Assembly: GCF_000485595.1 (NCBI RefSeq)
Contig: NW_014577074.1
Coordinates: forward strand, 711,713-767,323
Origin: Priapulus caudatus
Taxonomy: Eukaryota > Priapulida > Priapulimorpha > Priapulimorphida > Priapulidae
Direction: 5' to 3'
DNA length: 55,611 nt
Of this stretch, positions 1 through 10,500 are shown in pieces. Below the pieces are notes generated by a model. That model was not told the origin of the DNA, did not search any database, and saw only the letters and a list, made by a program, of their open reading frames with translations. The stretch's first letter is position 1. Every line of letters begins with the position of its first letter. The translations under genes and the position numbers were made by a program.

Positions 1-34
1 ATACATGTGCATAACAGCTGGCTCGCTGCTGGCT

Positions 35-110
35 ACACACACACACGAACACACACACGAACACACACACGAACACACACACGAACACACACACGAACAC
101 ACACACGAGA
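35..110. repeat. (ACACACACGA)n simple repeat
   Basis: Six near-perfect copies of a 12-bp ACACACACGAAC unit. It lies upstream of the splice acceptor of the exon at 304-476, so it is probably intronic. The His/Thr-rich reading frames across it come from the repeat and are not genes. Confidence 0.9.
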
Positions 111-303
111 GCGATTACATTACCTCACTGCAACTCCGTTGTGCGGAGGTAAAAAAGTCTCACGTACAAAGATACTCGGTCAGAAGTTTCAGACAAAAGT
201 CATTATTTATTAAACACGTATTCACGATTCTCTCGCACAAAAGCATGCAGCTGTTAGTTCAAATTTCAAATTCAAATTAAAGTTGAACTAATCAACATTC
301 CAG

Positions 304-476
304 GCAGTGAACCAATCACATTCAAGGACGAATTCAAGGGCAGCACGTCCGTGACTCTCACAGCGCGGCTCAGCGGCGGCAGTGGCGACCTCGCGTGGCA
401 GCACACGCAACTATTCCGACAATCGTTTGAAGACACGAACAATGCGGCGTTAGACATACGAGTCACGTTTCAGTGA
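304..476 (+). CDS. terminal exon of an unidentified gene (3' part only)
   Basis: A good 3' splice site ends at 303: a CTAAT branch-like sequence at ~287-291, then a short pyrimidine run and CAG. It opens a frame with two leading bases that runs 56 codons to TGA at 474-476. The peptide begins SEPITFKDEFKGSTSV, has LAWQHTQLFRQSFED in the middle and ends LDIRVTFQ. It is balanced, non-repetitive and unlike the shadow frames nearby. Two overlapping AATAAA signals follow at 757-762 and 764-769, as expected for a final exon with a ~290-base 3' UTR. I do not recognise the family; the regular alternation near the C-terminus would suit a beta-rich domain. Upstream exons lie outside the window. The gene is convergent with the minus-strand gene ending at 1838. 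Confidence 0.5.
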
Positions 477-756
477 GAAGACATGCAAAACAGAATTCTC
501 TGGTCCTTGTTTTTACCAAGATTTCACCGTAGTAGAATGGATTAGCTTAACGGAAAATGTAACCTAATTAATGTTGGTAATATAGATTCACCATTCGTTA
601 ATATCAAACAAGTGGCCATACAACATTTTCGACACATGGCTATAGAACGACTTCATATAATACAACCCAGCAGACGAAGTAAACGCCAAGTGGAGGGCTA
701 CTTAAATATACTAACCACATAGCATTATTTATCCAACTGTTTTGTGAAATATATGT

Positions 757-769
757 AATAAACAATAAA
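757..769 (+). terminator. double poly(A) signal
   Basis: Two AATAAA hexamers (757-762 and 764-769) follow the stop codon at 476 by about 290 bases, in AT-rich DNA. They are the likely cleavage signal for the plus-strand gene whose last exon ends at 476. Confidence 0.5.
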
Positions 770-1690
770 GTCACTTTAATTATTATGATCTACTTTGCTA
801 ATTACATCAGTTTTTCTTTCATTACCAGCTTCGTTCATTCTATGAGATGACAAGTACATGTAGCTCACGTATATATCGACTTGCAGCTATAATATCAATA
901 GCGCAATTTATCACATTTTTGTGAACATACACATGGCAGTTCAACATTACTTCATTTTCAAACAGACAAGTAATGAACTGTTTCGATATTACTTTCTATT
1001 TACAATACCGGTCTGTAAATATCTGCAAAATAGGGATGGAACAGTCTGACCATGTTGGCTTACAACCATGAGCCAACCATTTACAAGGTAGTGCGAACAA
1101 GCTCACAGACCAAACTGATTTCCCGAGAAATAATGAAATCGTAAAACATTTAAAAAATAAAACTTGAATTTACTATACTTACGCAAAACATGAGCATTGT
1201 TATATAGACTACAACGTGTTTGACTTAGTTGTGGGAGTGCCTACAATGAACATGGTGCAAACACTCACTTATAAAGCTATGGGTTGACACGTGGGGACGA
1301 CACCTGCATTTCTTTGAGGCAATAATGTGTTGTTACTCGAAGAAATGCATAATATAAGCAAGCATTCATAACGCGCAGAAAGCAATTTTCCCCCTGGTCG
1401 GAAGTTTTCTGCAAAAATCTCACAAAAAAGTCCAGCAACAAAGCACCTCTAGATTCGAGCAGAAAACATTCTAGAGCCATCGGCGATCTATATACACTTT
1501 TAGCAGATAACGTAAATACAATCCGTTTCAATACATAATTTTTTATCACTGGATGACACACCTGCCATGAGTATTACGGGAACACGAGAACGGATACACC
1601 AAAGTGCTTCTCTAGTAGGTAGGGTGCGTACGCATACTACTCTCACTGGTATAGATGCACACCCCAGCTCTATATCTAGTATACGTGCAT
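770..1690. other. intergenic stretch, nothing recognised
   Basis: AT-rich DNA between two convergent genes. I see no exon with usable splice sites, no RNA gene and no clear repeat. The longest frame (1277-1561, minus) has no similarity I recognise. Confidence 0.5.
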
Positions 1691-1696
1691 CCTAGC

Positions 1697-1856
1697 ATGC
1701 TCTAGTGGTGTGCTGGATCACAGTGCCTTCTAGTGGTGTGATGCATCACATGTACAGTGCCCTCTAGTGGAGCAGTGCATTACAGTGCCCTGTAGTGGAA
1801 TGACGCATCACGGCGCCCTCTGGCGGGGAGCGGCGCGTCACAGCGCCCCCTCCAGG
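1697..1856. repeat. short tandem array of GCCCTCTAGTGG (CTCF-like) motifs
   Basis: Six degenerate copies of a 28-34-bp unit, each carrying a form of GCCCTCTAGTGG: ~1697-1708, 1725-1736, 1759-1770, 1787-1798, 1815-1826 and 1845-1856. The spacer is roughly TGNTGCATCACA. The motif fits the reverse complement of the CTCF core consensus. The last copy overlaps the stop and final codons of the minus-strand exon ending at 1838. Similar motif arrays are common dispersed repeats in invertebrate genomes, so binding is only a possibility. Confidence 0.6.
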
Positions 1857-3237
1857 AGCACGTGCGCGTATGCAGCGGCCGAGACGAACTCTTCGCGCTC
1901 GCAGGCGTGTTCGCGGAACAGCGACGGGTGTAGTTCCTCGTTCGTCATGGGCTTCCACGCGTAGCCGAGGCTCTGAGACACCGTCTCGCTGAGGTTCGCG
2001 ATCGGCCGACCTGAGTGTGAGAGACAGACTCAGAACTCAATTTAGAACTAGACTTAGAACAAGACTTAGAACTAGACGTAGAACTCGACTTAGAACTTGA
2101 CTTAGAACTAGACTAGAGGTTCGCGATCGGCCGACCAGCGTGCGAGAGACAGGGGTCGACTCAGAACTCAATTTAGAACTAGACTTAGAACTCGACTTAG
2201 AACTCGACTTAGAACTCGACTTAGAACTAGACTTAGAACTCGACTTAGAACAAGACTTAGAACTCGACTTAGAACAAGACTTAGAACTCGACTTAGAACA
2301 AGACTTAGAACTTGACTTAGAACAAGACTTAGAACTCGACTTAAAACAAGACTTAGAAAAAGACTTAGAACTAGACTTAGAACTAGACTTAGAACTAGAC
2401 TTAAAACTAGACTTAAAACAAGACTTAGAAAAAGACTTAGAACTAGACTTAGAACTCGACTTAGAACTCGACTTAGAACAAGACTTAGAACAAGACTTAG
2501 AACTCGACTTAAAACAAGACTTAGAACTAGACTTAAAACTAGACTAGAGGTTCGCGATCGGCCGACCAGCGTGCGAGAGACAGGGGTCGACTCAGAACTC
2601 AATTTAGAACTAGACTTAGAACAAGACTTAGAACTCGACTTAGAACTCGACTTAGAACAAGGAACTCGACTTAGAAAAATACTTAGAACTAGACTTAGAA
2701 CTCGACTTAGAACAAGACTTAGAACTAGACTTAGAACTAGACTTAAAACTAGACTTAGAAATAGACTTGGGCGTCGGGACGTAGCGAAAACGACATCGCA
2801 GATTATTAAAGGCAGGTACATTGCAGCAGTGTACGATGGTAAATAGCCAGAGCACCAGCCGCTTGAATTTAGCCATTTGTTTCACTAATTCGGCGACGAG
2901 GCCAGTCAAGAAAGTCGTACCGAGCGCCGAATTAGTGAAACAAATGGTTGAATTCAAACGGCTAGACATGAACTCCACTGTTATTACTATGCTCTCATTA
3001 TGACTGAACCACGCGCCCTATCACCACACTAGATTTTGTATGAGCCCAGGCCCCTCTATACGGCCTTCGTTTCGTGAGTTCAAAATGAAGATAAAAAAAA
3101 AAATGGAAGCGCACCTATTTCAATGACGCCATCTTCCTGAGTCGTGGCGATACAGCACTGCGGAATGCAAAAATGTTTCAGCTTCGACTTCAGCAGGCGT
3201 GCTATGGCAAATATGTCTTCCTGTGCAAACTCGTACC
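1838..3237 (-). CDS. last two exons of an unidentified gene (3' part only)
   Basis: Two minus-strand exons join in phase. Exon 3237-3115 (123 nt) has acceptor GCATTTCAG and donor ATAG|GTGCGC; its product begins YEFAQEDIFAIARLLK. Exon 2010-1838 (173 nt) has acceptor CACACTCAG and ends with TGA at 1840-1838; its product begins GRPIANLSETVSQSLGYAWK and ends AYAHVLLEGAL. The split codon makes Gly at the junction (EDGVIEI-G-RPIANL). Cys-rich FCIPQCC lies in the upstream exon. The 1.1-kb intron holds the 12-bp satellite and an inverted repeat. GC content of the last exon is far above its surroundings, consistent with coding. The family is not recognised, and earlier exons were not found between 3.3 and 7 kb. 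The last codons overlap the GCCCTCTAGTGG-type array. Confidence 0.55.
2011..2780. repeat. 12-bp satellite TTAGAACTMGAC with embedded splice-acceptor copies
   Basis: A dense tandem array of a 12-bp unit (TTAGAACTAGAC, with AACTCGAC and AACAAGAC variants). It is interrupted by copies of a ~60-bp block starting GAGGTTCGCGATCGGCCGAC at ~1992, 2116 and 2548. The first block is the true exon start of the minus-strand gene; the other two are array members in which the acceptor AG has become TG. Because 12 bp is four codons, long Leu/Glu/Asp and Leu/Ser/Val frames are open on both strands. They are repeat artefacts. Confidence 0.9.
2857..2963. repeat. 39-bp inverted repeat (hairpin)
   Basis: Arms 2857-2895 and 2925-2963 are near-perfect inverted copies (AGCCGCTTGAATTTAGCCAT in the left arm) around a 29-bp loop. 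This could be a small MITE remnant within the last intron of the minus-strand gene. Confidence 0.7.
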
Positions 3238-3556
3238 CTGAAATGCATAAAAGCATGCCATGATTGTTCATCAGTTGCCTAACCGTAGGCAATATGAGAG
3301 CAATCACCTTTACCACTGTACATTTGAATTTCAGATTTTAGTGTCTTTGAGGTTTGAAGGCAATAAAAATCGCTATTAAAGTGAGTAGGAGGAATGATTC
3401 TTTTTTTATATCGACTAGCCGTAAACTGCCTGCCGCAACTGTTTTGCCACGCGCACTCGATAGATTATGCAATAGGTGTCTGAACGACGGAGACAATCAT
3501 CTACTCCACACTAACGAGTCCCATCAGAACGCAGCACTGCATATCCCGTCGAAGCA

Positions 3557-3706
3557 CAACACAATACAACATGACACAACACAACACAACACAACACAAC
3601 ACAATGTAGTGCAATGCAACACAATACAATACGACGCAACACAACACGACACAACACAGCGCGACACAGTACGACGCAAAGTAACGCAACGTAACACAAC
3701 ACAAAC
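3557..3706. repeat. (ACAAC)n microsatellite
   Basis: An imperfect pentamer array (ACAAC, with ACAAT and ACGAC variants). It opens meaningless frames on both strands. Confidence 0.9.
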
Positions 3707-3889
3707 AAGTCCCGCATTAGCGACAGTGCTGTTCTGAGGTCTGCTGCTCTACTGTACTGGCCTTCGTTTCTGCAAAAGGTTGAAAGCCTGTTCTATCGCT
3801 AAACCGGCTACGTCATCATCAAAACTGTGTAGCATAGGTATTAACACTAAAAACTAAACCCTAACAATGCATCCTACTTCATACCTGCT

Positions 3890-4330
3890 CGACCGTCCGT
3901 GCGTCCGTCAACAGTTGGGCACAAATCTGAACCGCTCGACGTACGGTCACGATATTCGGGACGTGGGGGGATTATGAAAAGGACTCGGAATGATCAATTT
4001 GGGGGTCAAGGGTCAAAGGTCAAGATGTGTAAACGGAGGGGGAATATTTTCCCCTTATAGGAGGAAATAGGTGTATAGGAGGAAATACGGAATTGTGGCA
4101 CAAATCTGAACGGCTCGACCTATGCTCTTAATATTCGGTGTATAGTGTGATGGGCAGGAAAGCCATCACCAGTGCGAAATTGTAGGTCACAGGTCAAAGA
4201 GCAGTGGGGGAAAGGTCAGATATCATACATTTTCTGAAGACATGGCCTAACGGACAGAGTGAAAAACTTTTTTGTTTCAGCACTGACCTACCATTTTTAT
4301 CACTTTATTGAAAGGACCATGAAATGTGCT
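3890..4330. repeat. dispersed GTCCGTC / GGTCAAAGGTCA repeat remnant
   Basis: Begins with GACCGTCCGTGCGTCCGTCA and contains two diverged copies of a GGCACAAATCTGAACNGCTC block (3917 and 4096), then runs of AGGTCA half-sites. The same GTCCGTC signature recurs at 5574-5600 and 10220-10255. I take these as members of an interspersed repeat family typical of marine invertebrate genomes. No coding potential. Confidence 0.5.
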
Positions 4331-4895
4331 TTCCACTGACGTGCGAAGAGTAAGTGTCTGATAACCTTTTGACCCTCAAGAGGAGGGTTAAACATGGATT
4401 TGTTGACTGTTAACAAAGGACTGAACTGCTTTTGCTATTATTAGAGCCCATACCTGTGTGGATGTGAGGCTACATTTGCAGTTCAATTGCAAAGACAAAA
4501 GTTTGTTGAACAAGGTTTACACTCCTTAAATCATATTATTTTCTAAAGCAGTCTGTACACTCCCTGAATGCTCGCGTGGCTACCGTCATCCGAAATGTAG
4601 GCAAAAACCCGGGGGCATCCCATTACTCATGCATGGTGGTGAACTGGCACTTTTCGAATAAACATGCACACCTGCAATGCAGATGTGTTTCACAGCTGAG
4701 CGAAATTGTCGCCTGCCTGAATATACTTGGATTTTTGCCTGTAAATTTCAGCAACTCAATGGAATTAGGTTATCTCTACTTTCTTGACTTATCACCAATG
4801 CACGAAGGACGATGCTGTCTTTGATTATTGATTACACTTGCACGCGCCATCTCACGGCAACTATAGGCCTAGTGATACATTATGACACGAATATA
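4331..4895. other. no gene recognised
   Basis: Unique-looking sequence. A plus-strand frame (4576-4824) and a minus-strand CAG-preceded stretch near 4670 exist, but neither gives a recognisable protein or matched splice sites. Confidence 0.4.
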
Positions 4896-4899
4896 TAAG

Positions 4900-5310
4900 T
4901 GCGTGTGCGTGTGAGTGTGTCACTGTGTGTGCGAGTGCGTGTGCGTGTTTGTGTGTCACCGTGTGTGCGTGTGCGTGTGCGTGTGTGTGTGCGTGTGCCT
5001 GTACGTGTGTCACTGCGTGTGAGTGTGCGTGTGCGTGTGCGTGTGCGTGTGCGTGTGCGTGCATGCGTGCGTGCGTGCGTGTGCGCGCGTGCGTGTTTGT
5101 GTGTGCGTGTGCGTGCGTGCGTGTGCGCGCGTGCGTGTGAGTGTGTCACTGTGTGTGCGAGTGCGTGTGCGTGTGCGTGCGCGTGTGCGTGTGCGTGTGC
5201 GTGTGCGTGTGCGTGTGAGTGTGCGTGTGAGTGTGTCACTGTGTGTGCGTGTGTGTGCGAGTGCGTGTGCGTGTGCGTGTGCGTGTGAGTGTGTCACTCA
5301 GGGCCGTATC
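4900..5310. repeat. (GTGTGC)n microsatellite, left arm
   Basis: TG/GTGCGT repeat with a higher-order pattern containing GAGTGTGTCACTGTGTGTGC. It is the inverted partner of the CA-type array at 5600-5745. Confidence 0.95.
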
Positions 5311-5530
5311 CAGGGGGGGGGGGTTATTTGGTTTCTGTAACCCCCCTTGGTTGCTAAAAAAAAAAAGTACTAGTTTAAACCTAGTAACATGTTTGGACGG
5401 TTGGACCTACAGTTGTTTACTCGGCTCTTACTCGGTTACATTGGGATCTATACAAATAAATGTATTGTGATACTAAGTGGGTATAACAGGTGTCAACTAG
5501 TCAAATTTAATGGGTAAAAGTTAATTTTTA

Positions 5531-5600
5531 GCTCATCTGACGAAGTCAGATGCACCTTGCAGACTCGCATGATTGTCCGTGCGTCTGTCCGGCCGTCCGT
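5531..5600. repeat. GCTCATCTGACGAAGTCAGATG hairpin-headed repeat
   Basis: A short stem (CATCTGAC GAA GTCAGATG) is followed by a GTCCGTGCGTCTGTCCG tract. The same architecture, TTACCTTGAC ATC GTCAAG then GTCCGTC, is at 10180-10255, so this is one family. Confidence 0.5.
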
Positions 5601-5745
5601 CACGCACACGCACACACACGCACACACAAACACGCATGCGCGCACACGCACGCACGCACACGCACGCACGCACACACACAGACGGACGCACACGCACTCG
5701 CATACACAGTGACACACTCACACGCACACACACACGCAGTTATAA
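5600..5745. repeat. (CACACG)n microsatellite, right arm
   Basis: CA-type array. Its distal part, GCACTCGCATACACAGTGAC, is the reverse complement of the unit repeated at 4900-5310. Confidence 0.95.
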
Positions 5746-6057
5746 AATAGTAGTTACCTGTCACGAAATGATCAGAACAAATAGTGGCGAATTTTGACAG
5801 ACTCCAGTGCATACCATTTACATTTACTCATTTACATTTAAGTGGCAGTCAGCCACTTATGACTTATCACACCTCTCTGGACTCTTATGTCATTTTGGCA
5901 GCTCAAAAAAATATCTTTTCTTATCTGTGCAATATATATGATTGTGACAATTACCTACTACTACACAAGTTTTCGGCATATATGCAAGGAAATTAGTATG
6001 CTTTTGGTTTGGAAATGGGGTATTGCGTGTGTAACTTTAAGCTCACGGAGACAGGCT

Positions 6058-7203
6058 GTTGTTTTCACAGGCACTTGAAGCGTTTCAATAAAATATAATC
6101 CTAACTAAATACGAAATCTATTTACTACCAAATTCTTAATGTTTCTATACTCTCTTTCACCTATTATTGCCTACAGTTTCCTGTAAATTCGGTCCAAATC
6201 CTACGTCCAACCATATACGCTGCCGGCGCCATTGCTTTCGCGGCGCGACTGTTGCACGCTTACACTAATATATATAGCAGGTAGGAAAGCGCAATCGCAA
6301 AATTCGCTCGATGCTCGCTTGATTTCACACTTTCACAGCACGAAAACACATCCAACCGCTTCCATCTTTGTTTGTATGTCAAGAACAGTGTTCACTTGTT
6401 ATAAAAACATAATGTCTCTGTTTGTAACCGAGCTGTGTCACGTGAAATCACACAAAGACTAACGAAATTCTCGCGTTCGCAAACCTTCCACAGTAATGTA
6501 AATGGCTGTCAGAATCAGAAAAAAACCTACCGGCGCTCTTCGTGACCTCATTCTTGCGCCGCAACGCTGCAACGTTTTTGCAACGTTCAAATGGCGAGGC
6601 TCGTACGGGAGTTGGAAAGCAGTGCGCCGCCTGCGCGCCGCCTATAGTCCATAGACTGTCACTCGCTCCCACCTCTCGGCTTAGCTTAGTCACTCGATGG
6701 GTAATCGAGGTGGGGCGAGTCCCAGTCTATATAGCCCTGTATTCTGACAGCCATTTACATTACCGTGGAAGGTTCGCGAATGCGAGAATTTCGTCAGTCT
6801 TTGCGTGATTTCGCGTGACACAGCTCAGTTACGAACAGAGGCATTGTTTTTATAACAAGTGAACACTGTTCTTGACATACAAACAAAGATGGAAGCTGTT
6901 GGATGTGGTTTAATTCGTGCTGTGAAAGTGTGAAATCAAGCGAGCGTCGAGCGAATTTTGCGATCGCGCTTTCCTACCTGCTATATATATAAGTGTAAGC
7001 GTGCAACAGTTGCGCCGCGAAAGCAATGGCGTCGGCAGCGTATAAGGTTGGAAGTAGGAATTGGACGGAATTTACAGGAAACTGTCGGCAATAATAAGTG
7101 AAAGAGAGTAGTATAGAAACATTAAGAATTTGGTAGTAAATAGATTTCGTATTTAGTTAGCATTATATTTTATTGAAACGCTTCAAGTGCCTGTGGTTGT
7201 TTT
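6058..7203. mobile_element. foldback DNA transposon with ~460-bp terminal inverted repeats
   Basis: The element proper is 6066-7195. It starts CACAGGCACTTGAAGCG and ends with the inverse, CGCTTCAAGTGCCTGTG. The left arm (6066 to ~6513) and right arm (~6745 to 7195) are about 95% identical in inverted orientation, with a ~230-bp loop. Perfect 8-bp direct repeats GTTGTTTT flank it at 6058-6065 and 7196-7203, the expected target-site duplication. No transposase frame is present, so it is non-autonomous. Long inverted repeats with 8-9-bp duplications suit foldback or Mutator-like elements; an 8-bp duplication also suits hAT, but the CACAGG terminus is atypical. The right end is 395 bp upstream of the FAF2 start codon. 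Confidence 0.85.
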
Positions 7204-7589
7204 CACCGGCACAGCTGGTTGCTAGGTTAAGAAAGTCCCGGATGTGGCAAAGTTCCCGGCTGTCCGCCCGCACCTATTGGCATTGCCATTGCCATTGCCA
7301 TTGGCATGCCATATGTGATGATATGATAATTGATATTTGGCATTGCACGTATTAAACGGATTTAACTATAACGATGCCACCGAGTGCAACAATAGTCAAA
7401 CCACTGACCGTACTCACCAGCTCGGCGCATAATTTGCGAAAGCGACCCTTATACTGCTGTAAATAAAGATATGATAGACAAACTAAATACACTTCTGGAA
7501 AGACATCAACAGCTCATCAGTCAACATACGTGTTACGTTGTTATTGGCTGGTGGCGCCACCTTTGGTGTAAAGGCGTAAATTATCCAAA
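7204..7589 (+). promoter_or_regulatory. FAF2 upstream region / 5' UTR
   Basis: The interval between the foldback element and the FAF2 ATG. It has a GCCATT repeat (CATTGCCATTGCCATTGCCA) at ~7278-7300 and no clear TATA box. A frame starting at 7471 overlaps the FAF2 start in another frame; if the transcript begins upstream of it, it would be an overlapping uORF. The transcription start cannot be placed from sequence alone. Confidence 0.3.
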
Positions 7590-10500
7590 ATGGCGGATGA
7601 GGAAGAAGATCTTTCCCCTTCTCAGACCGAAAAACTTATCCAGTTCCAGGTATTACTTAAGTATTGTCCTATATTACGACATCATACAAACTAAAATTAT
7701 TAGATAAGTAATTCTGACTGAAATAATTTTAAATATGTGGCCTATATCAAATTATTTTGATTACCCTGTTGACTATTTCTGTAGACTGTAATTTGTAATG
7801 CTGCTGTCTACTCAATGCAAGGGCTCGGCATTTAGAGTGACACCCACTGTCGCTGTCCACGTGTGTAGGAATGTAGGCTTACTAGAAACTACGCGTAACT
7901 CAGTCCTATAGATGCATCTGTCTGCTCTGATGTATATAGTATATAGCAGTGCCAGAAGTGCAGTGAATACAGCATTTATAGACTTTTTCAGGCTTTTGCA
8001 TAACTTACACTACAGCCTGCATCATGTGCATGTTAGGTCCAGTCATAACGACATGCTTAATTTTCTGATTCCCGCGGCCTCTACCAAAGTACATAGTACT
8101 AACGGCTGCTATTGCTATTACCTGCCACAGTGACATGGTGGTATCTACCATGCCATGGTCAGCAGTCTGTAGGTATAAATGATTAAATCAAATCATGCTA
8201 GTCATATCAGCAACATTCCCAATAAGTCAGGGACCATTTCTAATAATCACTGTCAAGCATTCAGATTGGTACATGTGTTAAGCATAATCTGCCTGAACAA
8301 CCTTACATAGTTAGTTTTGGATGCCAACAACTTGCCACTGAACAAAACTGAAGCTGCCATTGCACATTGATCTGATTATGAAGTACATGTGGGCTAGTGA
8401 AATCATTCGTAGCGCCAGATAATCGCATGGCACTAGATTAATCCTTTAACAAGGAAAAGTGTTTGTACCAAAACTTGCTTTTTCGGAGAAGTTTTGAGTA
8501 TTTAGTGAGTATGCTTTCTCATACCAGAGGAACTCCTTTAAAGCAAGATTCAGTAGCTAGCCTAGCATCAAAATACTTTATTTTCCAAATTTTCAGCTAG
8601 AAGAGTACATAGTTACATTATGTTTATCGTGGCAGATTTGCTTGTCCCACATAAAATAAGTTAATTTTCACCTCTGATTATGTCTATATAAATATTTCTT
8701 CAAGAAGGAAATTCTATTTATAACCCCACATTCACCTTCTGTATAAAATATTTATAATTTTATTAGGATTTTACTGGAATCGATGACATCAACAGATGCC
8801 GAAGAATACTTCAGCAAAACAACTGGGATATTGAGGTAAAATAAAATGGGTGTCTTGGAAATTGTGTTTGTTCTATGTGATTAGGAACCATTCTGAATGT
8901 ATTACTTGTCATTGTAGCACATAGTATAATATAGTTTTAGGTAAAACCCATAACAGTATACATAATGTATTGCTTAAAGTCTTCTAGGGAATCCTCAAGT
9001 TACAAGATTGGGAAGCATAAATATTTTATTTATGTTTTTTCCTACTGCCAGGTGGCAGTACAGGATACCTTGAATGAAGCAGAAGGTCTCCCTCCAGCAT
9101 ATGCACAACCCCCAAGAGTGCAGAGGGTTCCGGCTATGAACACAAACTCCATTGATCAGAGGTGATTATCCAATCATTGACTACGTACTGAAGTTAAAAA
9201 TAATTGGCCTGCAGATTACAAGTTGATTACAGTGCAATTACATGTTTTCAGTTAACCGTAACAAGTAAAACGGACTTTATACAGTTTAAACAACAAATGT
9301 TCCATCAGTATATTGAGGAGTATATAAGGGTTGTACATTTAAAGTGTTATAGATTATAATCTATTTACATATTTAATGATCTGTTAGTGTATTAAACATG
9401 TGTGAATATTTTACTGCAAATTTAGTAAACCACAAAAAGCAAAAAAAAAAAAAATGTGTAATTGTTTTGTTTTTTTCTATATATTTTAGAGTCATCACAG
9501 TTGTGAGACGACCGCAGGGCTTGGTTGGGTGGACATACTTTATCTTCATGTTTCCATTCAGACTTTTACATTCAACACTACTAGATATAGTTAGGTTTAT
9601 ATGTAAGTATTCTAAAATGTTTTATCAAATGCTAAATTAACCCTGGCAGAATGACACATAATGTCTAAATAGTAATATCTAGAAATCATTTATGTGACCT
9701 CTTCTGTTTTATCTGAAAATACCCATGCATTAGTACAGGTATTATATTGTGAGACTTGCATTTGAATTGAAGTGTAATTGGGGTCGAGTGTCGTGTTATG
9801 TGAGTTTCTGATAGCTTTATTTAGGAACAATATTGTAAGTCCAAAATGAAATAATGAATCATAAACTTTATATTTTTAAAGTAAGTTTGGATGAGCTTCT
9901 TTTGAGGTTCTTCCTAAACTGTTTGCACTTTTTTATCATTAACCGTTTGTGTTTTTTTTTCAGTTAGATTATTCCGGCCAGATCCTAGACGAGGTAATGT
10001 TCCATTCTAATTCTGTATTATAATTCTATAGTTACTTTATTGAATGAAGCACCGATTTCAAGTAGTTATAGTTCGAACATGTGTTCAATGTGAGAAGCCA
10101 CACTATTTCTGTTACATGTCAGCATCAAGTCAATATAATAAGGCAGATGCCCTCAAATAACAATAGTCGCGTTTTTAGCTTACCTTGACATCGTCAAGCT
10201 GAGCTATTGCCATGGGTTGTCGTCCGTCGTACGTCTGTCCGTCTGTCTGTCCGTCAACATTTGGCTTCGGTCAACGATAACTCAGGAAACGGTTTACCCA
10301 CATGTTTGAAATTAAGTATAGTTGTTACTGCTATGCTCCCATATTAAACGTCCTATTTTGGAGCATGCCAGTCGACGTACTTTCGAGCCACGGCAATTTT
10401 TTGACAAAAATGGGAATTCCCATTAGTCAGTTCAGGTTCAACGGATTTTGCTCATTTTTGGTATGTGAATGAATAAGGGCTAGGGGTTTTGATATTTAAA

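Noticed and set aside
2140-2821. Long frames LELDLELD (plus) and LSLVLS (minus, 217 codons)
   Set aside because: They translate a 12-bp satellite, whose period of four codons keeps all frames open. No start context or splice sites.
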